From the NCBI RefSeq assembly GCF_003478335.1, contig NZ_QUFB01000010.1:1-64000 (forward strand): 64,000 bases of DNA, given 5' to 3'. This document shows, one piece after another, positions 9,661 to 18,118 of this stretch. This DNA comes from Clostridium sp. AM49-4BH. Lineage in GTDB: Bacteria > Bacillota > Clostridia > Lachnospirales > Lachnospiraceae. The notes below the pieces were generated by a model. That model was not told where the DNA came from. It ran no database searches and saw only the letters and a list, made by a program, of their open reading frames with translations. How positions within the stretch are numbered: the first letter of the stretch is position 1; every line of letters begins with the position of its first letter. The position numbers and the translations under genes are program-made.

Positions 9661-11699
9661 ATGGATCACTCGCGCATTAATCCTTATAATACGAATAATA
9701 CTTCGCAGTCCCGCAGCACAAACACGTCTTCCTCTGCTATGACCGGTAACGGAGTTCGCCGTGGCAATGTTCCGGGGAATGCTTCTGCGCCCTCTGTTCA
9801 AAAATCCGGACAGTTTGGCGTTGTAAAAGCTGCCACCAGTCTGCAGCTGGGCGATGTGATCAAGGGCGAAATATCGGATCTTACCGGTAACGAGATTACC
9901 CTTACCTTAGAAAACAATACAATGATACGCGGTCAGATTTCTGACAGTTCCTTATTATCAATCGGACAAACTGCTGCCTTTAAGCTGGATGGATTATCTC
10001 CGGCCGGTGTTATCCTATCTCCCGTAAGCGGTTATACGGAAAATGAATTAACGCTGATCAATAAGGCACTGCAGGAAGCAGGACTCCCCGCTTCAGAGCA
10101 TAATCAGGCTGCCGTTAAAGCGTTGATGGATAATCTGATGCCGATCAATCGTGAAGCGATCCAGCAGTTAATGCAGCAGGCCTTCGATATGAAGAGTACC
10201 GATATGGGTACTCTCGCTCTAATGAAGCGTTTAATGATGCCTGTTACCCCGGACAGTCTCGAGCAGTTTGGCAATTACAGGCAGGGAATCCATACATTGA
10301 CAGAGCAATTAAACAACTTTGCCGGAGAGCTTCCCGTATTGCTTCAGGCATTGTCCGAAAATGGTTCTGCTTCATTGGTAGCAGACTTTGCAAAGCAATG
10401 TCTTCAGATCGCCCAACCACTTTTCACGGAAACCTGGGATGGTTTGACGGTTTCATCTCTGTCTGAACAGGATAAAGAAACCCTTCTCACGCTATTATCA
10501 CAAACAGAACTTCCGGAACAGATATTAAAAGCTGCCTCTGATGGCACACTGTCTGTTCAAGATGCCCTCAAGCTTGTCAAAGATGCTATAGCAGCTCAAA
10601 AGGCCGTTGCGGAGCAACAAAGTTCCGAAGAGTCGGAAAATGTGTCTGAGGATCCCAATATCCCGACTGATGCAAAGGCATCGTCCACAGAGACGGAAAA
10701 CACAGGTATATCCAAACTATTTCATTCCCTACAAGATACCGTCAGCCATTCTTTATCGGATACACTTGGAAAATTCCGTGCAGGACAGTCTACATCGGTT
10801 ACGGAAGAAAATACAGATAACGAGACTCTGCTTCGTTCACTGTCGGAATTGACTGAGACGGATGCCTCTGCCAGAGGACTGGTGCGTTCTGTGTTATCCG
10901 AGGATGCAAGATCTTCATTTGCAGCACTGCTTAGCAAGCTGCCGGTCAGCCCATCTTTTTTGGCACAGATCCTATCCGGCAATGCTTCTATTCAGGAAAC
11001 AATGCATGTACTCAGAAATGTTATCTCTCTTTCGGATCCTTCATTACTAAAAGAAGTTTTGCGATCTGATGAATTTGCGTCATTATTTGCTAAAAGTTTG
11101 GAAAATAACTGGAGTATCACCCCCGATCATCTATCTCAAAAGGGACAGCCGGGTATGTTTTTGGAACAGATCCAGTCTCAAATGCATTCATTAGAACAGT
11201 TGATCGGTTCTTCCCTTTCCGGCTCAGACTCCAGACAATTCGAGCAAAATGCGCACGATATACAAAGTAATATACAATTTATGAAAGAACTAAACGAAAC
11301 GTTCACCTATCTGCAACTGCCGATCAAACTGCCAAGTCAGACGGCAGGCAGTGAATTATATGTTTACACGCAAAAAGAAAAACGGCAGGCAAATCCGGAA
11401 AAGATGCGTGTACTGCTCCATTTGGATCTGGAACATCTTGGAAAACTGGAGATCAGACTCGATAAGGATCATCAAAACATTGCCGCCAACTTTCTCTTGA
11501 CGACGAATTTAGCGTGGAGCTGCTCCGTAAAAATGCAGCACTTCTAACACAGAATTTAGCAGATATGGGATATCAAACGAATATTCAAGTAACAAAACAA
11601 GAAGAGGCACCGGTTTCGATGGATGACTTTTTGAACACCCGGATCAAAACCAATGCCACAGAAGAAATGAAACGTTTTTCCTTTGATATCAGAGCGTAG
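9661..11699 (+). CDS. FliK-like flagellar hook-length control protein, one-base frameshift near the 3' end
   Basis: Long low-complexity protein (about 680 residues when repaired). It has a Ser/Asn/Thr-rich N-terminus, then a small beta-rich segment (LQLGDVIKGEISDLTGNEI), many helices, and a C-terminal Flg_hook-type domain with LLHLDLEHLGKLEIRL and LTQNLADMGYQTNIQV. FliK sets hook length and switches flagellar export specificity. The reading frame breaks at about 11496: frame one ends at a stop at 11547, while the true domain continues as DDEFSVELLRKNAALL in the next frame to 11699. One missing base, for example a T in CTCTT, explains this. The start is ATG 9661 after AAGAAAGG. Assignment rests on the C-terminal domain and the sigma-D-like promoter; other flagellar genes are not in the window. 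Confidence 0.7.
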
Positions 11700-11715
11700 A
11701 TCATTCTGCGCTCTG
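11690..11715. terminator. Short hairpin across convergent stop codons
   Basis: cagagcg (11690-11696) pairs with cgctctg (11709-11715) across a 12-base loop containing the FliK-like stop. It is a possible weak bidirectional terminator, as no long T run follows. Confidence 0.4.
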
Positions 11716-12060
11716 TTCTATTTCTTCAAAAATATAATCAAACACGGATGCCATCCCTACAAATTCGCAACCATAATTGAAAACACCATCTGCATACTCC
11801 GCCTGACGAATAATACGCACAACACAATTCAAACAACGATCGTGTTTCTCAAATTCCAATCTGGCATTAAAATAAAATCCAATTGGAAGCATACTCGATG
11901 ATAAAAATCCAATGCCGTCTTTTGAAATATCAATCACCTCAATTGGTGCATTAATATTATTAACTTTGACATTATCCTGCTTAAACAGAGAAGATACTTC
12001 CAAATTCATCTTGGTCGGTATTCGTTTGCTTCTCCGTTGTTCCACTCTATTTGTACTCAC
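11701..12060 (-). CDS. PilZ-domain c-di-GMP receptor protein
   Basis: Single-domain protein of 119 residues. The N-terminal RRSKR supplies the Arg-rich RxxxR element and DISKDGIGF matches the [D/N]xSxxG motif, which together bind cyclic di-GMP. The rest is the expected six-stranded barrel, with NARLEFEKHDRCLNCVVRIIR. The start is GTG 12060, with TGAGGAG just upstream; the ATG at 12072 lies inside that ribosome binding site. It is convergent with the FliK-like gene. A role in c-di-GMP control of motility or surface behaviour is inferred from the domain and context. Confidence 0.88.
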   Translation of the reverse strand: MSTNRVEQRRSKRIPTKMNLEVSSLFKQDNVKVNNINAPIEVIDISKDGIGFLSSSMLPIGFYFNARLEFEKHDRCLNCVVRIIRQAEYADGVFNYGCEFVGMASVFDYIFEEIEQSAE

Positions 12061-12116
12061 GACACTCCTCATTTCTGCACACTAAGGTTTTACGGGATCT
12101 ATCTGGTGTGCACAGA

Positions 12117-13553
12117 TCACCCCTGTAACAACTCTGTCAAAATCTGATTGACCATTCCCGGATCTGCTTTCCCCTGTGTTGCTTTCATTGTCTGCCCCAC
12201 TAAGAAGCCGATCGCTTTTTTCTTGCCGGCACGATAATCTTCCACAGACTGCGGATTATTTGATACGATTTCCTCAATGGTTGCTCGAAGTGCTCCATCA
12301 TCTGCAACCGTGCGAAGACCATTTTCCTCAACATACTGCACCGGATCAATGTTTTCGTTGAATATGTGTTCAAACACCTCTTTGGCAACGGAACTATTGA
12401 TTGCGCGCTCCTCCGTAAGTCCGATCAACTTGGCAAGATTTTCCGGAGAGAACGATAACTGCTCCGGTTCCAGATCTGCATCTTTCATCAGGCGCATCGT
12501 CTCACCCATAAGCCAGTTAGAAACTTTCTTCGGTACATGACAGATTTCTGTCGTCTTTTCGAACAGATCTGCCAAATGCTTATTGCCGGTCAAAATCTTA
12601 GCATCATACTCCGGAAGTTTATATTCGTCCATATAACGCGCCAGCTTCTCTTCCTGCAATTCCGGCTGTCTTGCACGGATCTCATCCAGCCACTCATCAC
12701 TAATAATGATCGGCACAAGATCAGGCTCTGGGAAATAACGATAATCCTGAGCATCCTCCTTAGAACGCATTGCATAAGAATATTCCTTCGCATCATCCCA
12801 TCTTCTGGTTTCCTGAACAACCTCTTTGCCAGCCTCGATCAAATCAATCTGACGTTCTCTTTCGGACTCGATCGCACGTGCGATTGCCTTAAAAGAATTC
12901 AGGTTTTTCATCTCCGTTCTCGTTCCAAACTCTGTTGCTCCTACTTCACGCACGGATAAATTGACATCAGCACGCATCGAACCTTCCTGAAGTTTACAAT
13001 CAGATGCACCCAAATACTGAATGATCATTCGCAGCTTTTCCAAATAGGCGATCACCTCTGACGCTGAGCGCATATCCGGCTCTGATACGATCTCGATCAA
13101 CGGCACACCGGAACGGTTGAAGTCAACTAAAGAGTTTTCGCCCCACTCATCGTGAACTAATTTACCGGCATCTTCCTCCATATGGATCTCATGAATACCA
13201 ATTGTCTTTCTTGCACCATCTTCTGTCTCAATCTCAATACCACCATTACGACAGATGGGAAGATAAAGCTGCGATATCTGATAATTCTGTGGATTATCCG
13301 GGTAGAAATAGTTCTTACGGTCAAACTTACAATTTTGTGTGATCGTACAGTTGGTAGCAAGACCAACTGCTGCTGCATATTCTACTACTTTTTTATTTAA
13401 TACCGGCAAAGAACCCGGCATTCCGGTACATACCGGACATGTATGTGAATTTGGTGCTCCGCCAAATTCTGTAGAGCAGGAACAGAAGATCTTTGTCTTG
13501 GTCGCTAACTCCACATGAACCTCTAATCCTATGACTGTCTCGTATTGTTTCAT
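12117..13553 (-). CDS. gatB: Asp-tRNA(Asn)/Glu-tRNA(Gln) amidotransferase subunit B
   Basis: Binds misacylated tRNA and phosphorylates the carboxylate before amidation by GatA. It has 478 residues, standard for GatB. Signatures include YETVIGLEVHVELATKTKIFC at the N-terminus, NSHTCPVCTGMPGSLPVLN, DRKNYFYPDNPQNYQISQ, EEDAGKLVHD and MRADVNLSVR. The C-terminal YqeY-like tail ends MVNQILTELLQ. It is the last gene of gatC-gatA-gatB, with TGGAGGA before the ATG. A long-standard GatCAB in Clostridia supplies Gln-tRNA and/or Asn-tRNA where the direct synthetases are missing. Confidence 0.97.
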   Translation of the reverse strand: MKQYETVIGLEVHVELATKTKIFCSCSTEFGGAPNSHTCPVCTGMPGSLPVLNKKVVEYAAAVGLATNCTITQNCKFDRKNYFYPDNPQNYQISQLYLPICRNGGIEIETEDGARKTIGIHEIHMEEDAGKLVHDEWGENSLVDFNRSGVPLIEIVSEPDMRSASEVIAYLEKLRMIIQYLGASDCKLQEGSMRADVNLSVREVGATEFGTRTEMKNLNSFKAIARAIESERERQIDLIEAGKEVVQETRRWDDAKEYSYAMRSKEDAQDYRYFPEPDLVPIIISDEWLDEIRARQPELQEEKLARYMDEYKLPEYDAKILTGNKHLADLFEKTTEICHVPKKVSNWLMGETMRLMKDADLEPEQLSFSPENLAKLIGLTEERAINSSVAKEVFEHIFNENIDPVQYVEENGLRTVADDGALRATIEEIVSNNPQSVEDYRAGKKKAIGFLVGQTMKATQGKADPGMVNQILTELLQG

Positions 13554-13624
13554 GATCTGTCCTCCATTATATTTCTTCCGATACCTTGTAGCAAAGTATC
13601 GTTCCCCGTTTCTTTTCTCACCGA

Positions 13625-15087
13625 TTATGCCATCGGACTATGCTCATACGATCTTGTCTGCTCATATGCATATGCTGCACGAATGATCTTGTTCTCCTGG
13701 AAACAATCACCGATCAATTGCAATCCGATCGGCAGACCTTTCGAATCTTTGCCACATGGAACAGAAATTCCCGGAAGACCTGCAAGATTTACAGAAATCG
13801 TATAAATATCTCCCAAGTACATCTTTAACGGATCACTCAGACTCTTACCAAGCTCCGGTGCCGTCGTCGGTGCAGCCGGACCTAAGATCACATCATATTT
13901 AGCAAATGCTTCATCAAACGCCTTTTTGATCAACGCTTTGGTACGAAGTGCCTTCAAATAATAGGCATCATAATAGCCTGAACTAAGTACAAAAGACCCA
14001 AGCATGATACGACGTTTTACTTCTGCGCCGAATCCCTCTGAACGGGATTTCTTATACATCTGATGCAACCCCTCATAAGCATCCGTACGGTAACCATATT
14101 TCACACCATCAAAACGTGCCAGATTCGAGCTTGCCTCTGCACAGGCAATGACATAGTATGCAGGAATTGCATACTCTACTAAGCTAAGATCAAACTCTTC
14201 AACAATAGCACCTTTCTTTTCTAATTCTTTGGCTGCCTGAAGCACAGCAGCTTTCACTTCCGGATCAAGACCCTCGCCAAAGTAATCTTTCGGAATACCA
14301 ATGCGCATTCCCTTCACATCATCTACCAAAGCATCTGTAAATCTCAGATCATCACGCTGTACGGAAGTGGAATCTTTCGGATCATGAGAAGCGATCGCTT
14401 CTAAGATCATTGCACAGTCTGTAACGTCCTTGGCAACCGGTCCGATCTGATCCAACGAAGATCCATATGCGATCAATCCATAACGCGATACCGTTCCGTA
14501 AGTTGCTTAATACCTGTTACGCCACAGAAGGAAGATGGCTGGCGAATAGATCCGCCGGTATCTGAACCGAGGGCAAAAGAGCACTCCTCCGCTGCAACAG
14601 CGGCACAAGAACCACCGGACGAACCTCCCGGCACATGCTTTGTATTCCAAGGATTTTTGGTCTCGCCATAAGCAGAAGTTTCTGTTGTACTTCCCATGGC
14701 AAACTCATCCATATTTGTTTTTCCAATAATGACGGCCCCTGCTTTCTGCAAGTTCAAAACTGCCTCTGCCGTATACGTCGGATAAAAATTATTTAAGATC
14801 TTCGAACTACAGGTTGTAAGTATTCCCTCTATGCACATATTATCTTTAATTGCTACCGGTACACCCGCCAAAGGGCTGTCTGCATATTCTCCGGCTTCTA
14901 TCTGTTTTTGCACGTTCTCTGCCTGTGCCAAAACCTTATCCCTGTCCACAACCGTAACAAAACTATTTACTGCAGTCTCTTTGGCTGCGATCGCATCAAG
15001 TGCTTCCTGCGCTGCCTGAACTGCTGTCACTTCACCTGATTTAATTTTTCTGCCAAGCTCAGCCGCTGTCAAACTCATTAAAGACAT
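13625..15087 (-). CDS. gatA: Glutamyl-tRNA amidotransferase subunit A (amidase), apparent one-base deletion
   Basis: Glutaminase/amidase subunit of GatCAB. The Ser-cis-Ser-Lys triad is visible: Lys in VAIKDNMC, the Gly/Ser-rich loop [13 protein letters not shown], and [15 protein letters not shown] with the nucleophilic Ser. Near 14505 the frame breaks: SFCGVTGIK is followed by out-of-family residues and a stop at 14473-14475. The next frame resumes exactly as [22 protein letters not shown], the family sequence. One missing base (AAGCAACT for AAGCCAACT on the coding strand) explains it; repaired length is about 487 residues. The start 15087 has GGAGG at 7 bases. GatA is needed wherever GatCAB is used, so a sequence error is more likely than a real defect. 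Confidence 0.93.
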
Positions 15088-15113
15088 GCTTTTTCCTCCA
15101 TTTCTGTTTTATA

Positions 15114-15413
15114 CTAATCGCCCAAAATAGTTTTCGGCACTACGAAACTGTCTCCATTGCGTTCCGGTGCATTTGCCAATGTGTTTTCTCGTCCATCGTG
15201 TTCATTCACTTCATCCTCGCGAAATACATTATGAACCGGGAATACATGTGACAACGGCTCTACACTGGATGTGTCAAGCTCACCGAGTTTGTCAATATAA
15301 TCCAACATCTCTTCCATATCTTTTTTGGCATTTTCCTTCTCTTCCTCGGAAAGCTCTAATTTTGCCAAAATACCAACGTACTCTATTGTTTCATCCGAGA
15401 TTACATTTGCCAT
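15114..15413 (-). CDS. gatC: Glutamyl-tRNA amidotransferase subunit C
   Basis: Small belt subunit (99 residues) that wraps around GatA and stabilises the GatAB interface. Typical features are ISDETIEYVGILAKLELSEEE near the start, MLDYIDKLGELDTSSVEP in the middle, and the C-terminal RENTLANAPERNGDSFVVPK. AATGGAGG precedes the ATG. First gene of gatCAB, 26 bp before gatA. Confidence 0.95.
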   Translation of the reverse strand: MANVISDETIEYVGILAKLELSEEEKENAKKDMEEMLDYIDKLGELDTSSVEPLSHVFPVHNVFREDEVNEHDGRENTLANAPERNGDSFVVPKTILGD

Positions 15414-15442
15414 CGTTTTACCTCCATTTCTGCATACATTTC

Positions 15443-16378
15443 TTATCCAAATAATCCAGAGAAGAAACGTACGATCGCTTCAAATATATTTGCAAAGAAA
15501 TCGCCTATCTTTTGTGCAAGACCCTTTGTATCCACATTTGACAGATCGATTCCTGCATCTTTCAATTTATTATAAATCTCACCCGCCTGTTTCTTCAATG
15601 CATCCACATTAACATCCACTTTAGATACTTTTTGCATCATAGTAACAAGCTTGTCTACCTCGTCTTCCGGAACCTCAATACCCAGTTCCTTAGCAGAGGA
15701 TTCAACTGCTTTTTTTATATCTTCACGCTTCGTCAACCGCTGGGATAATACTTTTTCCTTGGCGGCTGCGATCAACTGTTCTGCCTTATCACTATCACCA
15801 ACCGCTTCTGCAAGATTAGCAGTAGCCACCAGCTCATTCGTTGCTGCATCCATCGTATCTTCTGAAATTTCTTTACCGGTCATAACAGAATATGCCTTCA
15901 TAGCACCAACCAGTGCAGATGTTCCGGAAATCTTAAACGGTCCGGTAACTTTGACCTCTGCATCTTCCAATCCCGCGGTTACAAGCGCATTGGTATACAT
16001 ACCAGACGTACAATAACTGATATTATCCGTTGTTACATGTACTCCGCTGCCCTTCTCGGTCTTTACGACCATTACAGAAGACAGAGCACGCTTTCCGATC
16101 ACGGAAGATGCAATATAATCACCAAGATATTCATGTTCTTCTTTGTTTGTGATCTTAATCGTTTTATAATTTTTTAAATCGGATTTTGTAATACCAAACG
16201 AATCCATGACCTTCTGCTTTTCACTTTTAGACAGATCCTCTCCAAAAGCGATATAGCGATCATAGCTTGTATCCTCTTCCTTCACTTCGGCATCCGCCAT
16301 CACTGTTTTCGGTAAACTCACGATAACAAGAGCTATCATAAGCAGACCACAGATTCCTTTTAAATAATTATGTTTCAT
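15443..16378 (-). CDS. Secreted DUF1002 (YpuA-like) protein
   Basis: Exported protein of 311 residues with a clear signal peptide: a basic start, hydrophobic GICGLLMIALVIVSL, then a probable cleavage after VMADA. The DUF1002 core covers about residues 35-240 and includes GEDLSKSEKQKVMDSFG, ITTSS-type turns and NALVTAGLEDAEVKVTGPF. A C-terminal amphipathic/hydrophobic segment (FFANIFEAIVRFFSGLFG) ends the protein. The family is widespread in Firmicutes and of unknown function. The start is ATG 16378, six bases after GGAGG. It precedes gatC by about 30 bp and may share its transcript, though no functional link is known. Confidence 0.85.
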   Translation of the reverse strand: MKHNYLKGICGLLMIALVIVSLPKTVMADAEVKEEDTSYDRYIAFGEDLSKSEKQKVMDSFGITKSDLKNYKTIKITNKEEHEYLGDYIASSVIGKRALSSVMVVKTEKGSGVHVTTDNISYCTSGMYTNALVTAGLEDAEVKVTGPFKISGTSALVGAMKAYSVMTGKEISEDTMDAATNELVATANLAEAVGDSDKAEQLIAAAKEKVLSQRLTKREDIKKAVESSAKELGIEVPEDEVDKLVTMMQKVSKVDVNVDALKKQAGEIYNKLKDAGIDLSNVDTKGLAQKIGDFFANIFEAIVRFFSGLFG

Positions 16379-16432
16379 CGAAACCTCCAACCTCTCAATG
16401 CCCCATTCGTAGGGTTGTCTATATTAGATAGG

Positions 16433-16470
16433 GAAAACGGACAGGAACATGAATTTTTCTGTCCGTTTTC
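16433..16470. terminator. Terminator after dapL
   Basis: gaaaacggacag (16433-16444) pairs perfectly with 16459-16470 around a 14-base loop; the stem ends in A/T tracts on both sides. It lies between the dapL stop and the DUF1002 gene. Confidence 0.8.
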
Positions 16471-16525
16471 ATTGTCTCACTGCATGCATCGATCGACTCT
16501 CCGCCGCCGTGTGAATATTTTCTAT

Positions 16526-17746
16526 TTATGCTTTCCCATTTTTAATACGATCCATTGCCTTAACTGTATTTTCGGCACTGCCAAATGCAGTCAGTCGGAA
16601 ATATCCTTCGCCGCTCGGACCAAATCCGGAACCAGGTGTTCCGACAATATTAAGCTCCTCTAACAGGTAGTCAAAGAACTCCCAAGAAGTCATCTTATCC
16701 GGTGTCTTCAACCAGATATATGGTGCATCTACACCGCCAAACACTTCATAACCGGCAGAGATCAATCCATCACGGATCGTCTTAGCATTGTTCATATAAT
16801 ATGCGATCTGTTCACCCGTCTGCTTCTTACCTGCCTCCGAATATACTGCCGCACCTGCTGCCTGAATGATATATGGAGCACCATTGAACTTCGTGCCATG
16901 ACGGCGTGCCCATAAGCTGTGCAATGTAACGTCTCCACATTTTAACTCTTTTGGAATCACCGTAAATCCAAGTCTTGTTCCGGTAAATCCTGCATTTTTA
17001 GAAAAGCTTCTAATCTCAATGGCACATGCGGTAGCACCTTCGCACTCATAAATGCTGTGTGGAACATCCGGTGTTGAAATATATGCCTCATACGCTGCAT
17101 CATAAATGATCACTGCGCCAACCTTCAAGGCATAGTCAACCCATTCCTGTAACTGGGATTTTGTAATCGTTGTTCCGGTTGGGTTATTCGGAAAACACAG
17201 ATAAATAATATCCGGTGTCTCTGTTGGTAATTCCGGGCAGAAACCATTTTCCTTGGTGCATGGCATATAGATCACATCCGACCATTTCTCCGTCTTAGGA
17301 TCATAAGTACCGGTACGGCCTGCCATTGCATTCGTATCCACATATACCGGATATACCGGATCACATACGGCAATCTTATTGTCTACTGAAAAAATATCTC
17401 CAATATTACCGGAATCGCTCTTCGCACCATCGCTGACGAAAATCTCATCGGCAGAGATCTTACAGCCGCGTGCTTTATAATCATTTTCCACGATCGTAGT
17501 ACGCAAAAATTCATAGCCCAGATCCGGAGCATATCCCTTAAAGGTTTCTGCATGTGCCATCTCATCCACTGCACTATGCAGACGCTCAATGATCGCCGGT
17601 GCAAGTGGCTGTGTCACATCACCAATCCCTAACTTGATGATCTCTTTGTCCGGATTTGCCGACGAATATGCTGCAACTTTCTTTGCGATCGTCGAAAACA
17701 AATAACTTCCTGGTAATTTTAAGTAATTGTCATTAATCTTGTACAT
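16526..17746 (-). CDS. dapL: LL-diaminopimelate aminotransferase
   Basis: PLP enzyme (406 residues) converting tetrahydrodipicolinate directly to LL-diaminopimelate, bypassing the succinyl/acetyl steps of lysine and peptidoglycan-precursor synthesis. Family marks are KLPGSYLFSTIAKKV, KLGIGDVTQPL, FVSDGAKSDSGNIGDIF, CFPNNPTGTTI, the PLP lysine in SFSKNAGFTGTRLGF, and the C-terminal GTPGSGFGPSGEGYFRLTAF. The start at 17746 follows GGAGGTAACC. dapA and dapB near 58 kb supply its substrate, so the window holds three steps of this variant pathway. Confidence 0.96.
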   Translation of the reverse strand: MYKINDNYLKLPGSYLFSTIAKKVAAYSSANPDKEIIKLGIGDVTQPLAPAIIERLHSAVDEMAHAETFKGYAPDLGYEFLRTTIVENDYKARGCKISADEIFVSDGAKSDSGNIGDIFSVDNKIAVCDPVYPVYVDTNAMAGRTGTYDPKTEKWSDVIYMPCTKENGFCPELPTETPDIIYLCFPNNPTGTTITKSQLQEWVDYALKVGAVIIYDAAYEAYISTPDVPHSIYECEGATACAIEIRSFSKNAGFTGTRLGFTVIPKELKCGDVTLHSLWARRHGTKFNGAPYIIQAAGAAVYSEAGKKQTGEQIAYYMNNAKTIRDGLISAGYEVFGGVDAPYIWLKTPDKMTSWEFFDYLLEELNIVGTPGSGFGPSGEGYFRLTAFGSAENTVKAMDRIKNGKA

Positions 17747-17840
17747 GGTTACCTCCATTCTGTCAAAATGTCTGAAAACATCCTTATCCTTATAGCCGAT
17801 ACCATTTTACACGAAAACAAAATGTATTTCAATACAAGAA

Positions 17841-17879
17841 AAAGAAAAACCGAAGCTCTTGATTGCTCAAGATCTTCGG
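17841..17879 (-). terminator. Intrinsic terminator after tRNA-Pro
   Basis: On the minus strand a stem of CCGAAG and TCTTGA blocks around a 4-base loop (17850-17879) is followed by TTTTTCTTTTT. It terminates transcripts coming through proS and the tRNA. Confidence 0.9.
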
Positions 17880-17931
17880 CGCCCCTGCCAAGGATTCTTC
17901 TGACTACTGTCCCTACTGTATCCTTGTATCA

Positions 17932-18005
17932 TCGGCGTGACAGGATTTGAACCTGCGACTTCTACGTCCCGAACGTAGCGCTCTACCAAACTGAGCCACA
18001 CGCCG
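17932..18005 (-). tRNA. tRNA-Pro (anticodon CGG)
   Basis: A 74-nt cloverleaf on the minus strand. The acceptor CGGCGTG pairs with CACGCCG. The D-arm is GCTC..GAGC and the anticodon stem CTACG/CGTAG carries loop TTCGGGA (anticodon CGG). The T-arm contains GGTTCAAATCC. CCA is not encoded. It lies just downstream of prolyl-tRNA synthetase on the same strand, an apt pairing. Confidence 0.95.
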
Positions 18006-18008
18006 TAA

Positions 18009-18033
18009 TTCGGGGACAACTACTGTCCCCGAA
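18009..18033. other. Perfect 10-bp hairpin between proS and tRNA-Pro
   Basis: ttcggggaca (18009-18018) and tgtccccgaa (18024-18033) pair around a 5-base loop. No T run follows on the minus strand, so read-through from proS into the tRNA is possible and the hairpin could guide processing. The 11-mer actactgtccc recurs at 17903 and 18019, flanking the tRNA. Confidence 0.6.
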
Positions 18034-18118
18034 GAAATACTATAAAATATTTTTTCAAAAATGTCAACTGTCCATTTCAAAAAAAGCCAAAAATGTCAGT
18101 TTCAAAAAGAAGTTGTCA

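Noticed and set aside
13625..15087. gatA as two separate real genes (amidase N- and C-halves)
   Set aside because: The halves together form one continuous GatA with a single missing base; the second half lacks its own ribosome site.
17903..18029. 11-bp direct repeats flanking tRNA-Pro as attachment sites of an integrated element
   Set aside because: Only 116 bp apart, with no integrase or foreign genes between; the second copy is simply part of the hairpin.
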